Source: Myotis daubentonii
Taxonomy: Eukaryota; Chordata; Mammalia; Chiroptera; Vespertilionidae
DNA: 64,000 nt
Reading direction: 5' to 3'
Assembly: GCF_963259705.1 (NCBI RefSeq)
Contig: NC_081850.1
Span: forward strand, 34,005,799 to 34,069,798
Shown: positions 51,001 through 63,821 of the stretch, piece after piece
Layout: every line of letters begins with the position of its first letter
How positions within the stretch are numbered: the stretch's first letter is position 1
Notes under the pieces: generated by a model
Told to the model about the DNA's origin: nothing
The model's database searches: none
Seen by the model: only the letters and a program-made list of their open reading frames with translations
Program-made: the position numbers and the translations under genes

Positions 51001-51396
51001 GCTGTGAAGCCAACCTCACCTGCAGGCTGGAGGTGGATAGCATGAATATGGGCTTTGTGGGATACAGAATAGGTCATTTTTCCTAAGACAATTTTTACCT
51101 TCACTTTAACATCAATGAAACCTGAACAGGTTTCAATCATGTGGCATAATATAGTAGGCAATGATTTTTCTTTCTTGTGCTATGTAGAATTATGGAGCCT
51201 TTCACAGTCAGTGGTGTCAGGGTTCCAGTGACGTGCAGCAAAACACACTTTGATTACAACTGTGAAGCACATTTTAAAAATTCAAAATTTAACCTATGTG
51301 TAGAAGAAAAATTGGAAGGAAATTCTCCAAAACATTAACAGTTCTTTTTATCACAATGGTAGGATAATAGGTGATTTTTTCCCTCTCTGTTTTTTT

Positions 51397-51454
51397 GTTG
51401 TTGTTGTTGTTGTATTTTTTTGTACTATTATTATTATTATTATTATTATTATTG
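51397..51454. repeat. (GTT)n and (ATT)n compound tract
   Basis: GTT units at 51397-51412 and ten ATT units at 51425-51454, separated by a T-rich spacer. Confidence 0.95.
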
Positions 51455-51509
51455 CTTTCTACAGAAATTTTAAAAGGGATTTGGGGATTAAACCAGTTTG
51501 AATGCAAAT

Positions 51510-51640
51510 ACCAGTCTACTCAACTGTGTGACTCTGGACAAATTATTGAGCCTCAGTTTACATTCATTAGATGAGAAGAGCCTTATCTACCTTCTCTTAT
51601 CAGTTGTTATGAGGATTACACAAGAAAAGAAATTTAATCT
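51510..51640 (+). mobile_element. MIR relic
   Basis: CTGTGTGACTCTGGACAAAT, TTGAGCCTCAGTTTAC and GTTGTTATGAGGATTACAC follow the MIR core in plus orientation. Confidence 0.7.
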
Positions 51641-51674
51641 TCTTCCTTTAATCTCTTATTTTCTTTATTAGACT

Positions 51675-51780
51675 CTTTGAGCATAGGGATAATTTTGTAG
51701 CCATGGGGCAGGCATAATGCTTGGTGCAAAGTAGGCATTTAGTAAATATTTACCAAATAAGTGAATGACACAAATGAATA
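51675..51780 (+). mobile_element. L2 3' end
   Basis: TTTGAGCATAGGGATAATTTTG, GCATAATGCTTGGTGCAAAG and GGCATTTAGTAAATATTTACC are a typical L2 end, next to a MIR. Confidence 0.65.
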
Positions 51781-53429
51781 ATGAAACAAGGGGACATAGA
51801 GAATGGATCTAACTTATTATTTTGCCCTGCAGCTTGGCAAAAGGCTCTTCCCCCACATTTCTCTATTTAGTTGTCAACTTGAATGTTTTTTAACTTTAAC
51901 TTTTTCATTGTTAAATTCCCATGGCCAATGAGAAACTGCTCACAGAAGCCCTAAAAAGAAACACATATGACAAGCCTTTATAGAAAAGATCAGAATATAG
52001 TTATGCAAATTGGGAAATCTTGACTTCCTCTCAGGAAACCAGCAAGTGGCTGAGTTTGCAAAGCGAGTATCCATTATCTCCTGGGCCACTGCTAGGAATT
52101 TAAGGGATAAGGATCCAGATGCACATGTACTTCCTCCTTAAAGTATTTTTCTGGAAGTGTTTTTCTGGAACTTCCTAGGCACAGGTATTTCCTATCAACT
52201 CCTCCTCAGGGTAAAGACCAAATTGATCAAATAGTTTTCAAGTGGGTGAATCAGTGCTAGGGATAAGAGGAGAAGAGAGACTTCTAAATGAGTTGCCTTT
52301 GTTGGCCATGCCTTTCAGCTTTGGTTGGACTAGTGGGCTGGCTAGCATTATACAGAATCTTAGTAACAAGGAACTTCAGCCCCTAATATAACTAGATTTT
52401 TAAAGCCCCGAGCAGTGCCAGGGTTGGTAACATGATAGCTATAGTGAGTTTTTATTGTCTCTTTTATGAAGTTTATGGCTTTAATGAGAATCATCACCTC
52501 CATCCTCTCTGTACTCAGAGAAAAATGCAGTAGGTAGAGGTAAGAGAAAAATGTCATCACTGTATTTTTAGAGATGGGAACTGATACATAAAAATATGAA
52601 ATGTCTAGGCACTGCTGCCTGGGCAAAACACAGGCATCTTTAATAAGAGGTCCACATTTTCAAGCCATGTTCTTAATCTATGTGTTTCTAAGTCAAAAGA
52701 AAAAAAATACATATATATTTATATCTTTCCATGGGGAAATATCCCCGTATGTAGATGCTGTTGCATTACATAGATCCATGAAAGGTGAGAACTCAGAGGG
52801 CCTTTGTTCTTACAGATAAGAGAATGAGGTCCATTGAGTTTTCTTCATGCCAGACTAATTTATACAGAGCTTAGATGTTGTGTGTTCAATGTATATTTTT
52901 ATTGAGACATGTTTTGTAAAAGGCATAATTTGAAAATATTAATAGCACCGCTTTTTCAAGTTTCCTCACCTTGTGAGTGACCCAGGACCAGGGCACCGTT
53001 TTGTTGGTTGTGCATCCACTTTATTCATACATATTGCTTTCATTAGCAAGGTGGATGAGGTGTCACTGTTTTTAATGTTTGCCCTTTGATAGCATCCATG
53101 GGTCTCTGTTTGGGTAGTATCTCCAAGGCAACTTCTTGGTACATCTTAGTCTTTTATTTTAGATGTAAACACAAGAACAACTCTTTCCAATCATGTAAGC
53201 TTGTTCTTCAGCCTTTTCTTTCTCTTTAGGACTGTTCTCTTGTCTGGGCAAGCTTTAGAATCTTGCTGGGATTAGTTGCCTGAGAGTTGATATTTGTACA
53301 TTTTGTTGTGGTGCTAATGGATAATTTCTTTGTAAGTGCCCTATTCACTCCAGGCTGTGAGAATGCCATGGGGATGTCTAGAGCAGCATTTTCACAACCT
53401 TCCTGCTTCTGGACTCATCAAGGAGAGGC

Positions 53430-54440
53430 CAAGTTCAATTCAGCAAGTGTGTATTGGTCACCCACTTTATGCCAAGCAAACATGAATGTAATTTAATCAG
53501 TGCACTGTGATACATGCACTAACAGAAGGTATCAGAGGAAGGTACCAGAGAAGGGTTCTCTTGAATAGGGTTCCAAAGATAAATAGTTCATTGGGTAGGC
53601 CAAGTGTAGAGAGGCATTCCAGGCAGGGGGTAGCAAAGTGCACAGGCAAGGACACAAACGACAGCATTGTGCATGCGTAAAGAGAAGAGCCAAGGGAAGT
53701 TTGTGTCTGCCTGGAATGCACAGGTTAAGCTGTGGAGCAGAGGGGCAGGAGGCTGGGGAACCAGCAATGCCAGCTCACAGAGGGATTTGGGGCCATGCTA
53801 AGTGTAATGCTACTGAGTGAAGAAGCTAGCCTGGTATTTTAGGAGAGTCAGCGAGGGTATTGTGTAGGGAATAGAATGGAAGAGGTGGGAACATTACATC
53901 CTGACTGTTGAGATTTTATTGGACTGCATGTATAGAACACCCAAACAATAGTTCAGCTCACTCAGACACAACTGGTAAATAGAGAAATAAATGATGTCAG
54001 AATGATGTAGAATTATGTTTGTGCACGCATTCTTTCCTACGCAAGACAAGCCGGAATAGCAAGAGAAGAAAATGAAAAGCCCTCAGCCTAGCTGCTGCAT
54101 AGAAAGGAGCCCTGTCAGCTCTCTTTTAATAAAATTTGAAGGGCATGACCCCAGGGGCTCTCTCCTCAGAGAGTTGCACACCTGGCCTTGCACAGTCCTC
54201 AGCCAGTGGCAGATCACAGTCCTTCCTAAGTGCTGGTCTCTCACCTGTTGTCTTAGTCACTGCCAGCATTTCCAGTTGGCATTTCTGTGCATTTTTAATA
54301 ACCACTGAGTTGCTTCTAGCCCCACAGAATTGGCTGCCCAAATTCTCTCTTGATTATTTTGTCACTGTTGTAAGTTAGAAGATTTTAAAGATTTTGAGTG
54401 GTCTGACCCAATCCTAGTTTTCCAAAAGAGCCTGTTATTT
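53430..54440 (-). mobile_element. Probable L2-class relic, fragmented
   Basis: GAGGCATTCCAGGCAGGGGG, AAAGTGCACAGGCAAGG, GATTTGGGGCCATGCTAAG and, much later, TGAGTGGTCTGACCCAATC follow a familiar ancient-repeat order. The middle (about 53830-54370) is not recognisable, and the family name is uncertain. Confidence 0.4.
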
Positions 54441-54444
54441 GTAA

Positions 54445-54742
54445 CTAGAGGCCCAGTGCATGAATTCATGCACAGGTGGTCGGCTGGCTTGCCCCAATCA
54501 GGGCTATCGGGTGGACCGGCCAGGGGGAGGGGCTGCAGCTGGCCGTGGGGAGGGGATTTGGGCAGTTGGCTGGCTGGCCCCTCCCCTGATGAGGGGGGCG
54601 ACTGGGGGTGGGACAGATTAAGGGGGAGGGGCCATGGGAAGTTGGCTGGCCGGCCCCGCCCTCTGGCTGAACTCCTGGTCGAGGGAACAATTTGCATATT
54701 AGCCGTTTATTATATAGGATATTAGCCTTTTATCATATAGGA
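54445..54742 (-). mobile_element. Non-autonomous Helitron, HeliBat-type
   Basis: The element lies in reverse. On the + strand it starts CTAG with an A to its left, and the complementary end is TCCTATA with T at the right flank, so it sits between A and T as Helitrons do, without a target duplication. Eleven bases in from CTAG is a perfect 18-base palindrome, GTGCATGAATTCATGCAC (54456-54473), the 3' hairpin. The interior is GC-rich with gggaggggc-type blocks and no ORF of note. The 5' end is doubled (see findings). Confidence 0.9.
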
Positions 54743-56639
54743 TATGCATTTGTACAGAGCACAAGACTTCGGGATTTGTTTACCCCGGTATAGCAGCATG
54801 GAAGATATCTAACAGTAAACAGTGCAGGGTGGAGAAGCAGGCCCACAAAGCCAGCAGTGTGCCAGCCTCCTCCCAACTTTCTGCTCTGCCATCCCTAAGA
54901 GTGGCTTCCATCTCCCTTTCACAGTAGGGATGCTGATACTCTACATATCTTGTCCCAGTTTCAGGCAGAAATGGGGGAGAAGAGGGAAGGACAGGTGTAC
55001 TCTGAGCTCGGTCCCATGGCTGCCCTCATAGGCAAGGGAATCTGAGAAGAGAGATGTTTTAGTGCATTTGCCATGCTTAACAAAATTGAAGTTCTGTTCA
55101 TAATGTTTACTGGATAGGCACACTGCAGGGTCTGCCAGATGTTCTCTGGGATGGTTTTCTAATCTGTAAAATGGAACCATCTCATGCATCCATTCACACT
55201 GATTACCTCTTAGAAATCAGTGGTAAAGCTTAGAGGTATCTTTCTGAGGGTTCTGCCCCATTTTATATCCTTAGACCCCATTCTCTTAGGTTTTTATACT
55301 TTCCATTGCCTACTCTTGTTTTCACCCCTCTGGACTTGCAGGCTGCCAACATAAAGATTTCCATCATCCATGGTCCAGTCATTAGATTTCATTAGGAAAA
55401 CACCATGAGGCTGCCTCCCCAGCCCGGGCCATTTGATATCAAGGCAGCAGCAGTGGGAAGCGGGAGCCTTCTCTGTTGGTCCTGGCTCCTGTGGTTCATG
55501 AGCTGTCTGTCTCATGATTTAAAGCATGCCCTGCCTGCAGGCCCCAAAGAAGCAGGCCAGTTCACTCCCAGACAATGGTGGCATTTTCCCACTTCAGTGT
55601 GGAGCTCAGTAAGCCTGTCAGCCAAGTTCAAATTAACTGCATCTGGAAACAAAAGGTTTCCAGCCACCAACAGGCCTCTAAGAACAAACCATGTAAATGG
55701 TTTGTCCTACCCACCAGCCAAACCACCTTTCAGGCTGAAGAAATCTCTGAGCATTGATACTTAAGTGGAAGGGGGTGGCAGGTACAAGTGTAACTTCTTC
55801 CTGGGTTGTGTGCTGTTTGCTTACAGTGATTGTGCAATGGTACTTTCCAGAAAGAGTCCTATGGGTCATAGCCACAGCTGATCTCATTTCTGGGAGTTTA
55901 TAGTGTTAACTGTGGAAAGGTTATTTTTTAAAAGGCAAATTGTAGAGACAATAAACATACTCTCCCTTCACAGGAAACTTAGTCATATCTGCATATGTGA
56001 GGTTGAGAAATGGTGAAGCAGTAAGCCTAGAAATGGCATTGCTTAAAACTGAAGCATGTGCCACAATTTCCCCTCGAAACTCAGGAAAACAAATGAGATT
56101 GATTGTAAATCCACAGTGTAATATTCTCCACTGAGAAATTTGTGACATATTCATAAGAGGAATGAGCCAATGAATGTGCTTCATGTGATTCCGATGTTAT
56201 CATCAGCAGTCACAGTCAGGAATGATTTTTGGTATCAGCCACGGTGTTATTAATGCTTATATAGTAGTAAGGATTGATGATTAAATCCAGAGAAATTCTT
56301 AATTACTCTTGTACACTTAATTACTAAAAAATTACCCCAAGAACAGTTTTATAGAACTAGTACTTAAAAAATTCTGACAGTTTGCTACTTATATCAAAGC
56401 AAAAGTTAAGTTTAGGTATGTGTGCTGGTTCCAGTCAGCATCTCAACAAGCTGGGTGTTGTGGGAGAGGTATAAGATGGTCATAACCAGAAAGGCTGATT
56501 CAGTGATTGATTTTGGAATGACTGAACTATGAATAATCTACATATGTAGTTAAGCATTTGCACACGCAAGCGCGCACACACAGAGATCAAACCCATGTAT
56601 CAGTAAGGATATTAAAGATGACTGACTCAACTGACCATA

Positions 56640-56750
56640 ACTAAATTATACATTTCCTCAGGGCAGGGACTGGATCCTCCTTTAATGCTTTGCACATAGT
56701 AAGTGCTTAATAAATGTTTATTGAATACACATGAATGAATAGAAAGAAGG
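56640..56750 (+). mobile_element. L2 3' end
   Basis: TCAGGGCAGGGACTGGATCC, CACATAGTAAGTGCTTAATA and AATGTTTATTGAATACAC are the L2 terminus. Confidence 0.75.
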
Positions 56751-57249
56751 GGAGGAGAAAAAGAGACATTTTCCCTCATGGCTTCTTAGTCGGACTGGTG
56801 GAGCCAGCCCTCTGCAAAGCTATGACCTAGAACCAGATTTCCATGCCCCCTCTTTTCTGGGCACTTCCTCCAATTTCTAACCCTTCGCTTTAGATGTCCA
56901 GTTCTTAAAAACTACTTGAGACTTCTCTCTAGAAGAAATAGGATGATCTAATGATTCTGTAGGATACCTTCTGATGCGTATTTGCATTTTAAGGGGATAC
57001 ATGAAATACACCTAGTGTTGAATGTCTGGTAGTGAAGCTCTGTGCAGTAGCAGCTCTGCGCAAGAGGCATTTTTAAGGCATTCCCCTGTTCCCAAAAGCA
57101 CTTTGAAGTTTTCAGAGCTTTCCCAGCCACTAGCTGATGTACTCTCACATTGGTCATATTATCTCAGAAGAGGCTGTTCCCAGAAGAGGAAATTGTGACT
57201 TGCCCAAGGTGATGCAGGAAGACAAACAGCGAGCTGTACAAAATAAAGA

Positions 57250-57425
57250 AGACTTTGGGGTCAGGCACATATGCCTGGAGTCCCATGAGCAAGTCATGCA
57301 ATGTCCTGAGTTTCCTGAATCTAATAGGGGTAGTAGTGCTTCTCCTTCAGAGTTGGTATGAGAATGAGGAAAAGTGCCTGGTCCACGTAGATGCTAAGTT
57401 CACTACAGCTATTTAGTGTTGTTAT
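57250..57425 (+). mobile_element. MIR relic
   Basis: TTTGGGGTCAGGCACATATG, AGCAAGTCATGCAATGTCC, GTTGGTATGAGAATGAGG and AAAGTGCCTGGTCCACGTAG match MIR order. Confidence 0.65.
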
Positions 57426-57789
57426 TTTTCTACTGTGTACTAGATACTGTATGTTCTGCCTACAACCACTTACGTTGTTTAACCCTTGCAAAACCATTAA
57501 TAAAAGTATCAGAACTGGCTTTATGAGCACCGGCTGACCCCAAAGCCCATACTCATTCTCCTCCATGATTGTGCCTGTAGACACAGTCCTGTGGAAGTTT
57601 TTTTTGTTACTTGGGAATTATTTTTGAGGTTAAGTGTGGAACCATTAAAGATGGGGTTTCTTACAGGACTAAATGTTGCTAGCAATACAAGTACTATGAT
57701 TCACAATTTCCCACCAACTGCTTGATCTCGTGTCTTGGCACACAAATTGCTGAAAGTCTTTGTGTTGTTGTTTTTTTGTCTGTGTCAGC

Positions 57790-57990
57790 AAGTGTGGTGA
57801 ATGCTTATCATGGGATTTCTCATTAATCCTCACAACAGCATTATAAAGAAGGCATTATTTACTCCCATTTTACAGATGAGGAATCTGAAACACTAGAACA
57901 TTAAGCAACGTGCCCCAAATTTCTTCATCTTCAAATGATGGAGCTGGAAACTGTACCCAGGCCACCTGGCAACAGAATCTGTGCTCTTCG
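57790..57990 (-). mobile_element. MIR relic
   Basis: In reverse: TCCTCACAACAGCATTATAA, CCCATTTTACAGATGAGGAA and a CTGTACCCAGGCCACCTGG end. Confidence 0.7.
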
Positions 57991-58661
57991 CCAGTGGCTG
58001 TGCTGCCACTGTCTCTTTAGGGGAGGCAGTGACCACTCTCTAACTGTCCCCTGTGGGAGTCCCCAGTGGGAGTCCCCAGTGGGTGTGTGTCTGTGTGTTC
58101 ATCCTCTCATGTGCTATGTTTACTGAAGCACAAGCGTGGGGGGAGCTGGCCAGGGTTACCATGCTCTCAGCACCACACTTATGTATAGTTTAAAATTTAT
58201 TTTTTACTTTTTAAATTAAATATTTTTTCTGTTTGTTTTTAAGTGCTTAGGGTACTTGAATACAAAGAGTTTAGGTTACCTCCCAGCCTTATGCTAACCT
58301 CAATATCACTGCCCAAAGGTAATGGTTATTAAGATAGTGAGTACTTTTGCAGATCTCTTCAAATGCTTACAGAAATGAAATGTGTGTGTGTATGTCCTTA
58401 CATATACTTGTATGTATATATGTACATACCTACATGCCCTGTTATAAAAATGGCCTCACGTTCTGTATTTTATGACTTATATTTTTTTAACTTAATAAGA
58501 TGCATGCTTTTGTTTTATAGGTCAATGTATATAGATCAACTCCTTTTTAAAAAAATTGTATAGTACTTATAGGAACGTAATCATTTCCACATTGATAGAC
58601 ATGTATATCTTTATTTTTTGCTTTTACTAACAATGCTATGTTAAATGTCCTTATGTATGTA

Positions 58662-59010
58662 CTAGAGGCCTGGTGCATGGATTCATGCACTGGTGGCGTC
58701 CCTCGGCCTGGCCTCTTGGGTTCCAGCCCAAATCAGCCTGGTGCACAGATTTATCCAGGGTGTGTCCGGCCCATCTCACCCAGTCCCGATCAGGCCAACC
58801 AGGGAGCGGCCCGGGGAGGTTTGCCGGGTGGGGAGGGACCATAGGAGGGCTCCAGAATATGTCCGGCCTGTCTCGCCCAGTCCAGACCCTAGCAGCAAGC
58901 TACTCTACCAGTCTGAGTGTCTGCCCTATGGTGGTCAGTACACATCATAGCGACTGGTCAAACAGTGGTATGGTTGGACACTTAGAGTATTAGGCTTTCA
59001 TTATATAGGA
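58662..59010 (-). mobile_element. Non-autonomous Helitron, HeliBat-type
   Basis: This copy has the same terminal design as the one near 54.4 kb. CTAGAGGCC is at the left, with a hairpin GTGCATGGATTCATGCAC (58673-58690, one mismatch), and TTATATAGGA is at the right, flanked by A and T. The interior differs from the other copy and lacks the ATTTGCATATTAG block near the 5' end. The element sits inside an L1 fragment. It is a passive transposed element with no coding capacity. Confidence 0.88.
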
Positions 59011-59129
59011 TGTATGTGTGTATGTGTTTTTACACAAATACTCTCACACATATATGTGCTTTGCCTACTTTCTCTAGGAAATATTTCTGAAAGAGATACT
59101 GCTCAATTAATAGGTATGCACATTTTAAA

Positions 59130-59337
59130 AATATGTTTTTATTGGTTTCAGAGAGTAAGGGAGAGGGGGGAGAGGTAGAAACATCAATGATGAGAGAGAA
59201 TCATTGATCAGCTGCCTCCTGCACACCCCACACTGGGGATCAAGCCCGCAATCCGGGCATGTGCCCTGACCAGGAATTGAACCGTGACCTCCTGGGACAT
59301 AGGTCAACGCTCAACCACTGAGCCACACCAGCCAGGC
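59130..59337 (-). mobile_element. VES SINE with perfect target duplication
   Basis: This tRNA-derived SINE is reversed. The T-rich A-tail complement is at the left, then a GA-rich block, then the complement of the tRNA-like head ending near AGCCACACCAGCCAGGC. A perfect 21-base direct repeat (starting AATAGGTATGCACA) flanks it at 59109-59129 and 59338-59358. The clean duplication marks a comparatively young insertion into the surrounding L1 piece. Confidence 0.95.
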
Positions 59338-62300
59338 AATAGGTATGCACATTTTAAAGTTGGATAGGTACTGGCATATATTCTTTCCCAAAGGCAATAC
59401 CAGTTCAGACTCTTACCAACAGAGCATTGGAGTTCCCATTTCCCCACATTGGATATTGTCATCATTTTAATTCCTGCCAATTTGTACAGCAGAGTTGTTT
59501 TTATTTTTCCTTTGGTTAATAACATGATTGAGCATCTTTTCATATTTTTATTAAGAGCACTAAAGGTAGTTTAGTCATAAAAGGGATTAAGTAACAGGAA
59601 CTATTACTTGGGTATTTATATTATTGATTAAGTAGTTTACCTGTTCTTTCACCCTGCCAGTCAAGTTGTGTCATGTGCGACTTGTGAATGTTTTCTTAAT
59701 TGGAAATAAAAAACTTATTGAAGAGAAGGAAGATATCCAGAAAATTTCTCTTTCATTGACTATTGTGACTTCTCTGTCAGTTTACTTAAAAACAGAATGT
59801 TTAATGAACATTATTACGGATTTAGTGCTTTTTCATTCTTTTGGGGGAAGTAATGATGTTTCTGCCAGAAGCAAATGTTCTCTGTGATATCTGAAACTTA
59901 TAAAGTTTAGCCTCTAGTGAATGCAGCTCTTAAAATCAAGTTAAATATTTCTTAAAATTTTATTTTAGTGACTGTCCCATTGTACTCTTCAAGGATGAAC
60001 ATATTAATGGCAGTCTGTGTCTTGTAATTATTGTAGTTTTAGCTGGAACTTTCCTTATAAATACAATAAGCAATTGATGGTTTAGAAGAAAAAAATGTGA
60101 ATAGCTGTGGGTGGAGTTTCCTAAAATAAAGGGAAAAATACCCCACACATCAGGAACATCTGGGTTACTGGTTACAAGGCCACTGTGTTAACAAAACAGA
60201 ACAACAGTAAACACTAGACCTGGTTTGATCTGTGCCCATTCAGATCATCTGGGCTTAGACTATGTTGCTAAACAATCCCAGTTTCTTAGAATTTCTAGTT
60301 GGTTTACTTACAATTGTAAGTGCTCTCTCTGATGACAGGAGTTTTCCTTCTCTAACCAGATTGTTCTGACTAAGCTTTCCATTTCATTCTTCTCCCAGGT
60401 CTTTGAGACCCAGACCTTATAAGACGCAAGTCTATTGAGGTGAAAACTTCAGGCATTTTTCTAGATCATTTGAGTGTAACAACCAACCCCTCCCTTCCCT
60501 CATTTCACCACCAAAACCTATCTCATATCACATCCCAAAGTAAAAACCTTTCCTTCAAGTTCTTAAATTTCCTCATCATTATGACAAAATAATGGGATCT
60601 GAATAATGATTCATAGGACCTGAATTAGTCAAGCAGTTACCCAAGGTCTTTTGCATTGTGGATATATGTTAATGCAGTGTTTTTATCAAAACCACTAATA
60701 ATACCTACATTTTTATTATGAGATATGTTTTATCATTTACTCTTAAGGACAAAATTTTCATCAGTTCTTGGTTAACTATAAAAAAAAACTTCATAGTAAA
60801 ATATTTGTTGGATAAATACCTGAATCCTTATTATAACTTTGTGAAGAAAGAAGGAAATATATTTCTGCCCCTATTTAGAGATGAGACTCAGAGTAGTTGA
60901 TTAAGTTCCCTGACCTTGGGATGGTTTCCTGAAAGAACACAAGGTGTTCTGTGGATGAGATGAGTTGCTTAATTCTCCTGCCCACTCTTTTTCCTCAGTG
61001 GCCTCACTAGCATTGAGCAGAAAAGGGTGACTTGGAGCAGCAAAACCCTCCAGGTCAACTGGACGGGCCCAATCATGTTTTCATCGTCTTTGATTCTTCT
61101 TCCATTAAAATAAAGTCAGTGATAGAAAGGGAAGTCACTTTACTTTTCTGAAACTCTGATGGACTGTTGTGTATAAGGTTCATAGATCAGAATCTCTGAG
61201 CTCAGCTGTGGCTCCCTCACCATCACTGTTGTCACCAAAGCATCTAGCTGTGCTTGTCATTCATTTTTTCATACTCCATGTTCAGCTCCAATTGGATGCT
61301 AACTCTACACCAGTAGAGAGTACAGATAAAAGTCCCTGCCTGTTCTGAGCTTATATATAAGGGATAATTCTTGCCAAGCCAAGCCTTTGAACTGAACAGT
61401 GAGAGAGTATTCCTCTTGTTCCATATGTGGGCAGGGAATCATTTGATCTGTTTATTTCCTGCAGCACATTACCACATTTTTGAGATGCATAATATAAACT
61501 TAAAAAATCAAGAGTTTGGTGTGCAATGGAATAAGAGTAAGCAAGAAAGGAAAGGAAAGACCCTGTAGTCCAATCACAACCACCAGAACATGACCCTCCA
61601 GTGGCAGTGGGAAGAAGTCCGCCTAGCTGGAAGGGTGGAGCAGAAACAGAAGGTCATAAATTGGATTGTCCAGATTAGTGGTCAGTGTTCACAAGGCCTA
61701 ACAAGATTTAAAAAAAGTTGTCAAGTTTCCTGGAAGCCAGATGAAAGGAGGTGACAGGGATCCTGGGATCCAGTGACATTCTTTAGGTTACACCAATGCA
61801 ATGTCCACTCTGGTACCTCAAATCCACTTATATAGATTTCTGTACTCTTTTACTTCAAACCCAGTTTTATCTCAGTATAATATTCCAGACTGTGGATTTT
61901 AAAAAGGCATGACAGTATGTAACAGGGACTTAACTATGAGGCAGAGGTTCAGTGGGAGAAGTAATCAAGCTATTGGGGCCCACTCTTTGAGAGATTCGAG
62001 TACGAAGATTGTATAACCATAGACTTGGATTCAGAGAAGCAAGAAGTCACCGTGCAGTGGATATAATGTGAGAGTTTGGTTACAGCTAGACAACAGAAGT
62101 CTAGGCCACAAGATCAGCATGGGGTCAAAGTAAGACCAATACTTCTAAGTCACTCCAGTAAGGCCCCATAATTTCACCTTGACCTAGAACTTAACTTGTA
62201 AGAGAAAGGCACTGTGTTAGGAAGGGAAATCATCTTGATCCATACCTGTTGAGAGTATAATTTATGATCACTTTATTAAAACTTTATCTCCAAGAGACCC

Positions 62301-63559
62301 AGAAAGGGCTGTGGACCAGCCCATGGGGAAGAGATGCCCATCGGAAGACCTCTTCTCCCCCATTTCAAATGAAATAAAAGTTTTTCTGTTTTTTTTTTCT
62401 ATCAGGATTTTATTTAGAAAACTTTTAGATGATTAAAAATCATCTGAAGGTGTCCTTAGAGCCTTTCAATCTTTCATATAAGGAATACCTTGTTAAACAT
62501 GCATCTCTTGGTTTTGAGAATCTCTATTTTATGTAATCTCAAAATGTGCATTATCGCTCTCAGGATTCACTGAACCATTTTACTATAACTGTATGTACCC
62601 ACACATGACAATTACTGAGACACATTGCAATTAGTTTACTTTGGCAGCTTATCATTTTGAGAATTTGGAAGCCATAGGCCACCACGCATTAGAGTTTTCT
62701 GTGGGTTGGAGATATTTAAATGAAAATCAATTACATCTCTTAACCAAAAGTATTTTTCACATGCCTTTCTTCTCATGCGGCCTTTTCCCATTTCCTTATG
62801 CTCCATTTCTGCACACGCTCTGCCCACTCCCATCTCTTTACTCAAACCTGTACAGACATCCATAGCAGACCGTCTCCCCCTTTCAGTACCCCACACCCTG
62901 GAAATGAGTGTATAGCTCCCAGGGTGAGAATGTGGCTCACAGTGGTACATGTGGGGGCACAAGAGAAGGAGAGCACCCAGGGTATTCAGAATGCATCTCT
63001 GTGTGGCCTGTGGGCTGGCAGCAGAAGCTCTAGGTGAAAATGGCCTTGCTTCTTGGAAGCAAGTGGACTTTTCTAACTGGAAGTCCTCATGCTGCAGCCC
63101 ATCTGAGGGCAAGGGGACCAGGCACTTGTTCCAGGGGTCAGCTTCTGAGCCACTATCATGAGGTGCCTTCAGTAGGAATGCGCCCAAGTGGAATTTTAAG
63201 GGTTATTATTTCCATTATTTTCCTCTTCCTCAGTACAGTAGCTGCTTAAATGTCAGTTGTAAATAGCTCTAGTGCTTTGCAAGCTGGTTCAGTTCTGAGC
63301 CCAAAGAAAAATCTGTCTTCTTTACACAGTCTGTGAGCTGTTCCTGCAGCTTCCCCATTTATAGACTCTGTATTAAAATGAGGAGACAGTTTCTCCACTG
63401 CTAATAGGGAGGAAGCAGAGAGGAGTTCTAGCTAGATAAGACCTGGATGATGTTTATGGCCAAGACCAGGAACCAAGACAAATTGTGGCAATTTCACACA
63501 TCATTTTATATTTAAGGGCGGTGTATTATGAGAGAGAAATTGCTTAAGAATGGCTTATG

Positions 63560-63760
63560 CCCTGGCCAGTGTGTCTCAGTTGGTTGGAGCATGGTCCTGT
63601 GCACTGAAGGTTGTGGGTTTGATTCCTGGTCCAGGCACATACCTAGATTGTAGTTCAGTCCTGGTCAGGAGCATACAAGAGGTAACAGATTGATTGATGT
63701 TTCTCTCTCACATCAATGTTTCTCTCACTCTCCCTCTCTCACTAAAGTAAAATAAAAATA
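63560..63760 (+). mobile_element. VES SINE
   Basis: The element begins CCCTGGCCAGTGTGTCTCAG, has a pol III B-box-like GGGTTTGATTCCTGG, then the CATCAATGTTTCTCTC tail region and an A-rich end. Imperfect target duplications AAGAATGGCTTATG (63546-63559) and AAAAATGGCTTGTG (63761-63774) flank it. Confidence 0.92.
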
Positions 63761-63821
63761 AAAAATGGCTTGTGCACTATACAGAATCTATAAATACTTC
63801 CAAGCTTTTCATGGTAATAAT

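Larger units (their letters stand above)
58190..59560 (-). mobile_element. L1 relic split by a Helitron and a VES SINE
   Basis: Three blocks (58190-58661, 59011-59129 and 59338-59560) read as one L1 complement: AAATGGCCTCACGTTCTGTA, ACATTGATAGACATGTATATC, then GAAATATTTCTGAAAGAG, then CCAACAGAGCATTGGAGTTCC. The Helitron and the SINE lie in the gaps. Confidence 0.65.

Noticed and set aside
58056..58085. Short tandem GGGAGTCCCCAGT repeat
   Set aside because: Only about two units. It is a trivial local duplication in intron.
62636..63187. 183-codon minus-strand ORF
   Set aside because: It is opposite to the gene, has no motif, and its composition is like random intron. A chance ORF is more likely, although BLASTP would be a cheap test.
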